Shown here: one piece after another, positions 1 through 9,702 of the stretch
Position numbering within the stretch: the first letter of the stretch is position 1
Layout of the letters: every line of letters starts with the position of its first letter
NCBI GenBank assembly: GCA_035560235.1
Contig: DATMAG010000127.1
Location: 53,671 to 117,670 of the forward strand
Source: DASRDU01 sp035560235
Lineage (GTDB): Bacteria > Acidobacteriota > Blastocatellia > RBC074
Direction of reading: 5' to 3'
Length of the DNA: 64,000 bases
Made by a program: the position numbers and the translations under genes
The notes under the pieces: generated by a model
What the model saw: the letters and a program-made list of their open reading frames with translations, nothing else
What the model was told of the DNA's origin: nothing
The model's database searches: none

Positions 1-1
1 C

Positions 2-742
2 CATTCAGGCGCTCCGGCTTCAGTGTCTGAATCCGCAGCCGCCTTTGATTCATCGTTCGACCTGATGCCTGAGCCTGAAGCGCTCCCGGTTCTGGCCGAA
101 GTTGCCGATAACACCCGATTCGATTCGTCCGGTTCCGTCAACACGCCTGAACGCGACGACTCAGCCAGCCGGGTCTTCTCTGGCGATTCGGGAGCTGCCG
201 GTCTTCAGTCTGAAACTGCCGTTTCTGAAATTCAGCAAGGCCGGGTGTCAGTTGAAGGAAACATTGCACCGGCAAATCTGTCTGAAATTCCTGTTACCGG
301 CACGAGTTCTTTTTCGACTGATTACGGAGTCGGCCACGTGCTCGACGAGCCTGAAGCTGCTGACACTGAGATCTTCGCGGGGCAGGGAAGTGACGCCCTG
401 TTCACTGAAACCAGCGAATGCCCGGCGGCAGAAACATCCGAGGTCAGTTCTGTCGCCGGGAATGCTTCAGCTTCATTTGAACTGCTGAGCGACAGCGCAG
501 GATCGAATGAACCTTTTGCAGACGAGAAGCAGGACATCGGCGTCGGGCAGGACGTTTCTTCCGGGAAGCTCAATGGCGATCAGATGACCGCACTGTCACT
601 TTCACCCGCGCTGATTGATGAGATCGTCAATCGCGTAGTCGCGCGGCTCTCGGAAAAAGCGATTCAGCAGATCGCCTGGGAGGTCGTTCCCGAAATGGCT
701 GAGGTCATCATTCGCAGACAGCTTGCGGAAAAACAGCACTGA
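2..742 (+). CDS. C-terminal part of a regulator-like protein (5' end outside the window)
   Basis: The frame is open from base 2, so the gene begins upstream of the window; the GTG at 23 is only the first internal start codon. About 190 residues are a low-complexity acidic Ser/Glu/Ala-rich linker. The last ~50 residues form a compact segment (EIVNRVVARLSEKAIQQIAW, then a VVPEMAEVIIRRQL tail). This tail is familiar from the C-termini of response-regulator or zinc-ribbon proteins in Acidobacteriota and Deltaproteobacteria, where it usually follows a receiver domain or acidic linker. The N-terminal domain cannot be seen, so the function is left open. A strong terminator follows directly. Confidence 0.6.
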   Translation, partial: HSGAPASVSESAAAFDSSFDLMPEPEALPVLAEVADNTRFDSSGSVNTPERDDSASRVFSGDSGAAGLQSETAVSEIQQGRVSVEGNIAPANLSEIPVTGTSSFSTDYGVGHVLDEPEAADTEIFAGQGSDALFTETSECPAAETSEVSSVAGNASASFELLSDSAGSNEPFADEKQDIGVGQDVSSGKLNGDQMTALSLSPALIDEIVNRVVARLSEKAIQQIAWEVVPEMAEVIIRRQLAEKQH

Positions 743-768
743 ATTGTGCTGACAGCGCTGACAAACAA

Positions 769-810
769 AAGCGCGATTCAGAATGATCCTGAATCGCGCT
801 TCGTTTTTTT
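769..810 (+). terminator. Intrinsic terminator after the first gene
   Basis: A 13-bp perfect stem (769-781 with 789-801, AAGCGCGATTCAG and its complement) has a 7-nt loop and is followed by a run of seven T at 804-810. It lies 27 bases after the stop codon of the upstream gene. Confidence 0.9.
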
Positions 811-853
811 CACGGGAAATTTCACTGCGAAGTCTCGCCAGCCTGAGCCGGAT

Positions 854-1448
854 TCAGGACAGATTTCCCCGCCTGATCTGTTCGACCAGATAATCGGTCG
901 CCCGCCACGCCACCGCCAGAATTGTCAGCGTCGGATTCTTTTCAGTCGCTGACGGAAATGAACTGCCGTCAACCACGAAAAGGTTTCTGACTGCGTGCAT
1001 CTGATTGAAGGCGTTCAGCGCCGATGTTTTCGGGTCACTTCCCATCCGGCAGGTGCCATGTTCGTGAATCGCTTCGCCCGGCGTGTCGTAACTGCCGCGA
1101 TTGAAATAAAACACTTCGGCCTTTGCCGCGTGCAGAATCTGTTCACAGGTGTCGTACATCTCCCGCACCATTTTCATCTCGCTCTCGCCGTAACCGAACA
1201 CGATCTTCTTTCAAACGGACTTCACCGCAGCGTGGCGCGGGCGGCGGCTGTTCACCCCGCGCTGCGCGTTCGCGGGCTTCGTAAGGCATCACGTGTGTCC
1301 AGAAGGTGCTGCGGTCAAACTTTTCGCCCGCGTCAAGCACCAGCACATTGATGCCCTGCCGCGTCAGATTCCACGCGGCCATCCCGCCCGAAGCACCGGA
1401 ACCGATGACGACCACATCATAAACTCTGGGTGACTTTTTGATCTGCAT
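854..1448 (-). pseudogene. GMC-family oxidoreductase, internally deleted
   Basis: Two fragments of one glucose-methanol-choline oxidoreductase lie head to tail in different frames. The 5' fragment (from ATG 1448, good Shine-Dalgarno GGAGG) encodes the FAD-binding start VVVIGSGASGG and continues to the family's FWTHVMPYEARERA stretch. Homology then stops near 1240. The 3' fragment (about 1201 to 854) carries the C-terminal part: HEHGTCRMG (the conserved active-site His region), NLFVVDGSSFPSATEKNPT and the final helix. The intact family is about 550-570 residues; here only about 190 remain, so roughly 370 residues of the middle are deleted and the frame is lost, with a TGA just upstream of the 3' fragment. 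No functional enzyme is expected. Confidence 0.88.
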
Positions 1449-1619
1449 CTGCTGCCTCCCGGAATAAGCTGTAGCTGGGCTGCCGCGAAGTGACTTGCTC
1501 AGAAATGATGCTCGCGGATACTATCTCAGGCTGGAATCATTGTGAAGATTACATCTCTGACAGAAACATTCGATGCAGCCCGGCAAAGCAGGCTGCACTT
1601 TCCCTGGAGGTAAAAACCT

Positions 1620-2060
1620 ATGCCTTATTCAGAACTGCTGATCAAACCCATGCGCGAAGACCTGACCCGTGCGGGCGTCAGGGAGACGCGCACGGCCGAT
1701 GAGGTTGATGACGCCGTCAAAAACACCGCGGGCACGCTGATGATCGTGGTCAATTCGGTCTGTGGTTGTGCCGCAGGCAAGGCAAGGCCCGGCGTGGTGA
1801 TGGCGCTTCAGCACGCCGTCAGACCGGATCAGGTAGTCACGGTCTTTGCAGGCGCGGACATTGAAGCGACTGAACGCGCACGCAGCTATTTCAAGGGCTA
1901 TCCGCCGTCGTCGCCTTCGATCGGCCTGCTCCGAAACGGTGAACTCGTCTTTATGATGGAACGCTGGCAGATCGAAGGCAAAGACGCAGCGGAGATCGCC
2001 AGCGAATTGAAAGCGGCTTTTGACAAATACTGCACGCCGCAGCAGGCGGCAGTCAGTTAA
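1620..2060 (+). CDS. BrxA/BrxB family bacilliredoxin
   Basis: A 146-residue protein matching the full length of the YphP/YqiW (bacilliredoxin) family. It has a thioredoxin-like fold with a CGC motif (NSVCGCAAGKARPG, about residues 45-60). In Bacillus these proteins remove bacillithiol from S-bacillithiolated proteins. Whether this organism makes bacillithiol cannot be told from the window, so the thiol partner is inferred only. The start ATG has a well-placed GGAGG. It stands alone, between the GMC pseudogene (minus) and the M16-like gene. Confidence 0.88.
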   Translation: MPYSELLIKPMREDLTRAGVRETRTADEVDDAVKNTAGTLMIVVNSVCGCAAGKARPGVVMALQHAVRPDQVVTVFAGADIEATERARSYFKGYPPSSPSIGLLRNGELVFMMERWQIEGKDAAEIASELKAAFDKYCTPQQAAVS

Positions 2061-2167
2061 GCCTGACAGATGGCTGTTTGACCCCTTGTGTCGCGGGCGG
2101 CTACACTGCTGCATCTGATTCGGTCGTCAGGCTGCCCGCCCGGACAGCCATCCTGGATAATCAACTT

Positions 2168-3532
2168 ATGAAGTTCCTGAAATCCATCACTACTCTCTGT
2201 CTCTGCCTTATGCTGCTGAGTCTGTGCGTCGTTCCGGCATCGGCTCAGAAAGACAAAAAGAAAAAGGACAAGGACGCGCCGCAGGAGGTTGTAGCGCCTG
2301 CGCCGCCGACGCCTTTCAGCGACGTGAAGCGCGACACATTGCTCAACGGCCTGCAGGTCGTTTCGCTGGCGCGCAGCAATGATGGCAGGCTGCGCTGCGA
2401 TCTGGTGCTGCGCAGCGGCGCGATGTTCGACCTGGTTTACAAGACCGGGCTGGCAAAACTGACGCAGGAGACGCTGCTCGCCGCCAATCCGAACCTGACC
2501 GGGGAACTGGAATCGCTGCAGGCAAAGATGGAATGGGGCGTCACGTCTGATCACAGCTGGTTTCAGATCGAATCGCCAACGAAGAATTTCGATACCGTGA
2601 TGGAGATCATCGGACGCCTGCTGGTAGTTGAAAATATCCGGCAGGACGCCTTCAAACGCGCGCAGCAGGAGCAGCTGACCAGGCTGAAAAACGCTCCGGC
2701 GCCGACGCCTGCCGAACGCGCCGATGAAAAGTTTTACGCTGAAATCTACGGCGTTCATCCTTACAGTCACAATGTTGACGGCACTGAAAAGTCGGTCAGC
2801 AATATTCTGTGGGCGGATGTCTATGATTTTTACCGGCGGTTTTATCTGGCCAACAATGCGGTCGCCATCTTGACCGGAGATATTCGCCAGGATCGCGCAG
2901 TCAGCATCTTCAAGGCGTTCTTTGGCGGCTGGATCAAGGGCGCGCTGGTCCCGATGACTTTTCGTCAGCCCGACCGCACCACGACGCTGAAACTCGTCAG
3001 GATCGAAGCTCCAGAAATGTCCACCGTCGAACTGCGCGGCGGAGTCATCGGCGTGAAACTCTCGGATCAGGACTTCATTGCCGAATCGCTGCTCGCCCGC
3101 GTGCTGGAAGCGCGACTGAAAAAAGAGAACCCCGATCTGTCGGCAGGGAGCTTTTCAGTCAAAGCCGTGTCGCGCGCGCTGCCCGGACCGTTTTACATTT
3201 CAGCCTCAATCGCCGCTGACCGCGCGCCTGACTTTTCGAGAAAAGCGACCGACAGTTTTGCGGCGCTCTCCACTGCGCCCGTCACGGCTGAAGAACTCTC
3301 AGCTGCTCAGGCTGCGCTGAAAGCCGAATATGCTGCCCGTTCAGTCGAAGATCAGTTGCGCGAAATGGAAATCTTCGCGCTGCCCCGCAATTACGCGCTC
3401 AATTTTGCCACCCGCGTCAGTGCCGTCACCGCCGCCGATTTACAGCGCGTGGCGAAACGCCTGCTCGACGCCAATGCCCTGACCGTAGTGGTGCTGGGCA
3501 AAATCAGCGAGCAGCTTAAGTCGCAGATGTAA
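2168..3532 (+). CDS. Secreted M16-like (pitrilysin fold) protein lacking the zinc motif
   Basis: I place the start at ATG 2168: it gives a clean signal peptide (KFLKSITTLCLCLML...ASA, cleavage near residue 26) followed by a Lys-rich stretch. The 454-residue product has the N-terminal M16 beta-strand pattern (LLNGLQVVSLARSNDGRLRCDLVLRSG) and the family's central inactive-domain pattern (YGVHPYSHNVDGTEKSVSNI, FYRRFYLANNAVAILTGDI). Where active M16 enzymes have HxxEH the sequence reads GLAKLTQETLL, so metal ligands are missing. It probably acts as the non-catalytic partner or a periplasmic scaffold, as in many bacterial M16 pairs. No active partner lies next to it here. Confidence 0.8.
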   Translation: MKFLKSITTLCLCLMLLSLCVVPASAQKDKKKKDKDAPQEVVAPAPPTPFSDVKRDTLLNGLQVVSLARSNDGRLRCDLVLRSGAMFDLVYKTGLAKLTQETLLAANPNLTGELESLQAKMEWGVTSDHSWFQIESPTKNFDTVMEIIGRLLVVENIRQDAFKRAQQEQLTRLKNAPAPTPAERADEKFYAEIYGVHPYSHNVDGTEKSVSNILWADVYDFYRRFYLANNAVAILTGDIRQDRAVSIFKAFFGGWIKGALVPMTFRQPDRTTTLKLVRIEAPEMSTVELRGGVIGVKLSDQDFIAESLLARVLEARLKKENPDLSAGSFSVKAVSRALPGPFYISASIAADRAPDFSRKATDSFAALSTAPVTAEELSAAQAALKAEYAARSVEDQLREMEIFALPRNYALNFATRVSAVTAADLQRVAKRLLDANALTVVVLGKISEQLKSQM

Positions 3533-3560
3533 CTTCAGCATCAGTTCAGAAACTTACTCA

Positions 3561-4301
3561 ATGCCGGTTACCGAAAAGACATTGCCGAGTGCAGAGATGA
3601 ACGCACCGGGCAAGGGCCGTCTGGTGCGCGAGATGTTTGCTGAAATCGCGCCGCGTTACGACCTGCTCAATCATCTGCTTTCGGGCAATGTGGATCAGCG
3701 CTGGCGACGCTTTAGCGCCGCCAGGCTGCGCGATGTGCTGGCGCGTCCCGGCGCTGTTGCGCTCGATCTGTGCTGCGGCACGGGCGATCTGACGCTTGAA
3801 CTGTCGCCGCAGGCGCGAGTGATCGGCTGTGATTTTTGTCATCCGATGCTGGTGCTGGCCGGGCAGAAGGCGCGCGAACGCAGGGCTGCCGGAATCTCGC
3901 TGGCTGAAGCCGATGCGCTGCGACTGCCGTTCGCTGACCAGAGTTTTGACGCCGTGACGATTGCCTTCGGGCTGCGCAATCTGGAACACATCGAAGGCGG
4001 CTTGCAGGAGATTCTGCGGGTGCTGAAACCCGGCGGGCGGGCGGCCGTGCTGGAGTTTTCGCGTCCTGTCGTGCCGGTCTTTCGCCAGCTTTTCGAGTTC
4101 TACTTTGCGCGTGTGCTGCCCCGCATCGGAGCCGCCATTTCAGGCTCGCAGGGCGCATACACCTATCTGCCGGCTTCGGTGCGCAACTTCCCCGATCAGA
4201 AAAAACTTGCCGCGCTGATGCAGTCTGCCGGTTACGTGAATGTGCGTTATCACAACCTGTGGGGCGGCATCGCAGCGCTGCACCTGGGCGAAAGGAAATA
4301 A
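3561..4301 (+). CDS. ubiE/menG: Demethylmenaquinone / 2-methoxy-6-polyprenyl-benzoquinol methyltransferase
   Basis: A class I SAM-dependent methyltransferase of 246 residues, typical for UbiE/MenG. It has the family N-terminus (VREMFAEIAPRYDLLNHLLS), the SAM-binding motif I LDLCCGTGDLT, the VTIAFGLRNL signature and the C-terminal YHNLWGGIAALHLG. It carries out the last C-methylation in menaquinone (or ubiquinone) synthesis. A second ATG at 3597 is a possible shorter start, since conserved sequence only begins near residue 14. It follows the M16-like gene after 28 bases. Confidence 0.93.
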   Translation: MPVTEKTLPSAEMNAPGKGRLVREMFAEIAPRYDLLNHLLSGNVDQRWRRFSAARLRDVLARPGAVALDLCCGTGDLTLELSPQARVIGCDFCHPMLVLAGQKARERRAAGISLAEADALRLPFADQSFDAVTIAFGLRNLEHIEGGLQEILRVLKPGGRAAVLEFSRPVVPVFRQLFEFYFARVLPRIGAAISGSQGAYTYLPASVRNFPDQKKLAALMQSAGYVNVRYHNLWGGIAALHLGERK

Positions 4302-4341
4302 ATCGGCGGCAAAGAATCCTCTCCTCTCTGCCCGAATCAGT

Positions 4342-4347
4342 TATAAT
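4342..4347 (+). promoter_or_regulatory. Candidate -10 element for tldD
   Basis: A perfect TATAAT lies 53 bases before the preferred tldD start at 4400. No good -35 is visible at the right distance, so this is a candidate only. Its position supports a start at 4400 rather than the upstream in-frame ATG at 4259, which lies inside menG. Confidence 0.35.
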
Positions 4348-4399
4348 CCGGCCTGCGAGTCCCCAATCAGCCCTGACCGACAAACCGAGTGACACCGAG

Positions 4400-5833
4400 A
4401 TGATTGCACCATTATCCTTCTTCACCGAGCATTTCAACATTACCGTCAGCGACATTGAAAACCTGCTCAGTACGGCACTCTCAAAGGGTGGTGATTATGC
4501 TGATCTGTACTTTGAATATTCAGTCAGCAGCAACATCAACCTCGAAGAGCAGATCATCAAATCAGCCAATCGCTCAGTCACGCAGGGCGTCGGCGTGCGC
4601 GTCGTGGCGGGCGAACGCACCGGATACGCTTACTGCGACGAAATTGACCGCGATGCGATTCGCCGGGCCGCGCTCACCGCCGCGTACATCGCCAGCAGCG
4701 AAGCCAGTCCCGGCCCGGTCAATGTTTCATCAGCTCATCCGCAGCACAATCTGTATCCGGTCACGCGACAGCTCAGCGATGAACCGCTTGAGCGCAGGAT
4801 TGAACTGCTGCAGCGCGCTGAAAAGGCGGCCCGCAGTTATGACCCGCGCATCCGCGAAGTGCAGAGCATCTTTGTCGACAAGCACAAGATCGTGCTGATT
4901 GCGACCTCTGACGGGCTGCTGATCGGTGACGTGCAGCCGCTCGTGCGGATGAATGTTGTGTGTATTGCCGACGATGACGGCAACCTGCAGCGCGGTTATG
5001 CGGGCGGCGGCGGGCGCGACAATCTGGACTATTTCGACAAGGTGCGCACGCCGGAATTTTTTGCCACCGAATCGGCCCGCCAGGCCATCGCGCAGCTTGA
5101 AGCCATCGAAGCTCCCGCCGGAATGATGGAAGTCGTGCTTGGCCCCGGCTGGCCCGGTGTGCTGCTGCACGAAGCCGTTGGTCACGGCCTTGAATCCGAT
5201 TTCAATCGCAAGGGCACTTCGGCCTTTGCCGGAATGATCGGCCAGCGCGTCGCCAGCGAACTTTGCACCGTCGTTGATGACGGCACTATCCCCGGTCGGC
5301 GCGGTTCGCTCAACATTGATGATGAAGGCAACCCGACGACACATACGGTGCTGATTGAAAAAGGCATCCTGCGCGGTTATTTGCAGGACAAGCTGAGCGC
5401 CGGGCTGACCCGCGCCGCGCTGACCGGCAACGGACGCCGCGAAAGTTATCAGCACATCCCGATGCCGCGCATGACCAATACCTACATGCTCAGCGGCGAC
5501 AGCACACCTGAAGAAATCATTCGCTCGGTCAGACGCGGCCTGTACGCCATCAATTTCGGCGGCGGGCAGGTTGACATCACCAACGGCAAATTCGTCTTCA
5601 GCGCCAGCGAGGCTTATCTGATTGAAGACGGCAAAATCACCGCGCCGGTCAAGGGCGCAACGCTCATCGGCAACGGCCCGGTGTCGCTGACCAAAGTCAC
5701 GGCAGTCGGCAACGACCTGCGACTCGATGAAGGCGTCGGCGTGTGTGGCAAGAACGGCCAGTCAGTACCGGTCGGAGTGGGAATGCCTACGGTCAGAATT
5801 TCTGAAATGACTGTCGGCGGAACCAGAGGATAA
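4400..5833 (+). CDS. tldD: Metalloprotease TldD
   Basis: A 477-residue protein, the usual TldD length. It has the zinc-binding signature LLHEAVGHGLESD (HExxxH) at about residues 255-267, followed by the family's FAGMIGQRVAS and the C-terminal TVGGTRG. TldD pairs with TldE to form a heterodimeric protease that degrades or matures small peptides, e.g. microcin B17 and the CcdA antitoxin in E. coli. The partner follows 21 bases downstream. The start at 4400 is chosen because it gives the family length, does not overlap menG and sits behind a -10-like TATAAT. No RiPP precursor was recognised nearby, so the substrate is unknown. Confidence 0.93.
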   Translation: MIAPLSFFTEHFNITVSDIENLLSTALSKGGDYADLYFEYSVSSNINLEEQIIKSANRSVTQGVGVRVVAGERTGYAYCDEIDRDAIRRAALTAAYIASSEASPGPVNVSSAHPQHNLYPVTRQLSDEPLERRIELLQRAEKAARSYDPRIREVQSIFVDKHKIVLIATSDGLLIGDVQPLVRMNVVCIADDDGNLQRGYAGGGGRDNLDYFDKVRTPEFFATESARQAIAQLEAIEAPAGMMEVVLGPGWPGVLLHEAVGHGLESDFNRKGTSAFAGMIGQRVASELCTVVDDGTIPGRRGSLNIDDEGNPTTHTVLIEKGILRGYLQDKLSAGLTRAALTGNGRRESYQHIPMPRMTNTYMLSGDSTPEEIIRSVRRGLYAINFGGGQVDITNGKFVFSASEAYLIEDGKITAPVKGATLIGNGPVSLTKVTAVGNDLRLDEGVGVCGKNGQSVPVGVGMPTVRISEMTVGGTRG

Positions 5834-5854
5834 TTTCTGCAATCCTGATCTCTG

Positions 5855-7216
5855 ATGAGTACACAAATCACAAAGGATTTTCTGTCCGACATCGTCAGCA
5901 AAGCCATCCGTCGCGGCGCAACTGAAGCTGAAGCGATTGCGCTTGAAGACACCGATTTCAACGTTGAAGTCCGGCTCGGTGAAATCGAGAAGCTCGAAGA
6001 ATCGGCTTCGCGCGGCATCGGGCTGCGCGTGATTTACGAAGGCCGCCAGGCTTCGGCTTCGACTTCTGATCTTTCGGCGCGGGCGATTGAAGAACTGATT
6101 GCGAGCGCGGTTGAGATGGCGCGGCTGACTTCGGTTGATGATGCGGCGGTGCTGCCTTCGCGTGCGGAACTTTCTGCGGATGGCGGCGTCAGTAGTGACC
6201 TCGCGCTTTATGACGAAGCGGTGGCGCAGCTTCCGACTGAACGCAAAATTGAAATGGCCAGAGTTGCTGAAGCCGCCGCTCGTGGCTTCGATCAGCGCAT
6301 CACCAATTCTGAAGGCGCGTCCTGTTCGTCAACCATAGGGCATCTGGTGCTGGTCAACAGTTCAGGCTTTGCGGGCGAATATCGCGGAACGACCTGCAAC
6401 CTGTCAGTGTCACCGATTGCCCGCGCAGGCGAACAGATGCAGGTGGCCGGATGGGGCGATTCGCAGCGCAAGCTGGCGGCGCTGGATTCGCCCGAAGAGC
6501 TTGGCTGCGAGGCTGCGCGGCGCGCATTGCGCAAGCTCGGCGCTTCCAGGGTCGCCACGCAGGAAGTGCCGATTGTCTTTGAATCGGGCGCAGCCGAAGA
6601 ACTGTTGAGCGATTTTTTTGAAGCTGCGAGCGGTGAAGCGATCTTTCGCCGGGCTTCGTTTCTGGTCGGCAGAATCGGTGAACAGATTGGCGCTGAAAAG
6701 CTGACGATTGTTGATGACGGGCGCTTGCCGGGCGCGCTCGGGTCCCGGCCCTTCGATGGCGAAGGGCTGCCGACGCGCCGCACCGTAGTGGTTGAAAACG
6801 GTGTGCTGCGCAACTATCTGCTCAACAGCTACACGGCGCGCAAACTCGGCCTGCGTTCAACCGGCAATGCCGTGCGCAGCCTGTCGGGCCTGCCTGGAGT
6901 CGGCGTCAGCAATTTCTTCATTGTGCCCGGCTCACACACGCCTGACGAAATCATCGCTTCGGTGGATAATGGGTTTTACGTGACGGAACTGATCGGCTTC
7001 GGCTTCAACCCGGTGACCGGCGATTATTCGCGTGGCGCGTCAGGCCTGTGGATTGAAAACGGAAAGCTGAGCCAGCCGGTCGAGGAGGTCACAATTGCAG
7101 GCAACTTCCGCGAGATGCTGCGCGGAATTGAAATGATTGGCAACGATCTCCGCTTCAGAGGGAGAATTGCCGCCCCGACCATCAGAATCAACCGGATGAT
7201 GGTCAGCGGAGACTGA
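5855..7216 (+). CDS. tldE/pmbA: TldE/PmbA, non-catalytic partner of TldD
   Basis: A 453-residue TldD/PmbA-family protein. It shows the shared fold (EAEAIALEDTDFNVEVRLGE at the N-terminus, SRGIGLRVIYEGRQASAST, C-terminal TGDYSRGASGLWIENG and RFRGRIAAPTIRI). The HExxxH metal motif of TldD is absent, as expected for TldE, which shapes the substrate channel of the TldD-TldE heterodimer. It sits 21 bases after tldD on the same strand, almost surely co-transcribed. Confidence 0.92.
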   Translation: MSTQITKDFLSDIVSKAIRRGATEAEAIALEDTDFNVEVRLGEIEKLEESASRGIGLRVIYEGRQASASTSDLSARAIEELIASAVEMARLTSVDDAAVLPSRAELSADGGVSSDLALYDEAVAQLPTERKIEMARVAEAAARGFDQRITNSEGASCSSTIGHLVLVNSSGFAGEYRGTTCNLSVSPIARAGEQMQVAGWGDSQRKLAALDSPEELGCEAARRALRKLGASRVATQEVPIVFESGAAEELLSDFFEAASGEAIFRRASFLVGRIGEQIGAEKLTIVDDGRLPGALGSRPFDGEGLPTRRTVVVENGVLRNYLLNSYTARKLGLRSTGNAVRSLSGLPGVGVSNFFIVPGSHTPDEIIASVDNGFYVTELIGFGFNPVTGDYSRGASGLWIENGKLSQPVEEVTIAGNFREMLRGIEMIGNDLRFRGRIAAPTIRINRMMVSGD

Positions 7217-7316
7217 AAAAACAGAGATCGCGGACGAGAGGCGGGAACTGGAGAATGTCACCGGAATATCTTCTCCCGACCCGAACTTCGGCCCCGGCTC
7301 CCAACCACTGAGCCAT

Positions 7317-7838
7317 ATGTTCGAACCGGAAACTGCAAACGAAAAGACCGAAGAGCGAAGTCGTTCCCGCCTGATTCTGGGCGTCGGAGCCGTCGCGGCG
7401 CTGGTGCTGGCCGTGCTGGTCATCCTCTTCGCTTCAATGAAACAGCAGCAGGAGTCGCCCTATCTGGACAAGGCTGTGCGCGCGGGCGATCAGGAATTTG
7501 AGAAATACAAATCCAGAGTGACGATCACTCCGCCTGAAAAGCAGGAAGTGCTGGCTCAGGGCAACCTGGTTGGCATGGTGCAGTTCACGGTTCAGGCCGA
7601 AATCATCAACAACAGCGACCGCACGCTGACCGGAGTTGAAGTCGTCGCCCTCGTCCTCGATCTGCAGGACAAGGTAATTGCGCAGAAGGTCGGCAAGCCG
7701 ATTCCGCGGCAGAACCCGGAACCGCTCAGACCGGGAGAGAAACGACGCTTCTCAATCAAGATTGATGCTCCGGCGAAGTACACCGAGAATGACGTGAAGC
7801 AGGTCAAAGTCGAATTGCACGGTCTGCAATTTCAGTAA
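7317..7838 (+). CDS. Membrane-anchored protein with a C-terminal beta-sandwich-like domain
   Basis: 173 residues. One transmembrane segment (LILGVGAVAALVLAVLVILFAS, about residues 19-41) is followed by an extracytoplasmic domain with alternating beta pattern (MVQFTVQAEIINNSDRTLTG, LVLDLQDKVIAQKV, LRPGEKRRFSIKID). This resembles DUF2393/FxLYD-type Ig-like domains that recur in Acidobacteriota. The role is unknown. It starts 100 bases after tldE and ends before a strong bidirectional terminator, so it may be the last gene of the tldDE transcript. Confidence 0.7.
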   Translation: MFEPETANEKTEERSRSRLILGVGAVAALVLAVLVILFASMKQQQESPYLDKAVRAGDQEFEKYKSRVTITPPEKQEVLAQGNLVGMVQFTVQAEIINNSDRTLTGVEVVALVLDLQDKVIAQKVGKPIPRQNPEPLRPGEKRRFSIKIDAPAKYTENDVKQVKVELHGLQFQ

Positions 7839-7858
7839 GACGCTTTCAGCCGCACAAA

Positions 7859-7897
7859 AAAGGCGAGCGCGGAATCATACGTTCCGCGCTCGCCTTT
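7859..7897. terminator. Bidirectional intrinsic terminator
   Basis: A perfect 16-bp stem (7859-7874 with 7882-7897, AAAGGCGAGCGCGGAA and its complement) has a 7-nt loop. A-rich sequence on the left and T-rich on the right let it work for both convergent genes. Confidence 0.88.
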
Positions 7898-7919
7898 GTG
7901 TTTGCGACCGGATGCCGGT

Positions 7920-9254
<1,335 letters not shown>

Positions 9255-9702
9255 TGTCAATACCTTTCCTGTATCCCGGTGCAAAGGTCTTGTTCCAGCA
9301 ACAGTCTGCCTCAGGGGGTGAAGGCATCTTTCTTTCGCCCGTCGCGGCGCAGCGACGGATTTCAGTCTGATTGGGCAGTTGTGGATTTGAGGCAAAAGTG
9401 ACTGCGTCGAACATGTGGTGGCAAGGTACCACCGGGCTCTGTTGTTTAGCATCAGGTCTCACATCGGTCCCAGCAGCCGTGTGGCCCGACGCAATCACTA
9501 TCGGAATGACCGTCGTACCTGTACAATTGAAATGCAAGCGCACAGCAGGCTTCCCTCCGAATCTTCCGCTCTGGAAAAAGCCGGGGGCAGGCGCACTCGC
9601 AGAGTCTACCAAATCAGCCCGGCTGAAACAACCGGGAAGATTTGATGGCAGCTTTGAAATTCAAAAGACAATTTTCATCTCTCACCCGCAGTCAGCAGTC
9701 GC
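9255..9702. other. Divergent intergenic region, no gene seen
   Basis: 448 bases between the divergent PBP (minus) and histidine kinase (plus) starts. Short reading frames on both strands have no recognisable protein features or ribosome sites. It presumably carries both promoters, but I see no convincing -35/-10 pair. Confidence 0.5.

Noticed and set aside
4259..4399. N-terminal extension of tldD from the ATG at 4259
   Set aside because: It overlaps menG, is not TldD-like and lies upstream of a -10-like TATAAT; the start at 4400 gives the family length.
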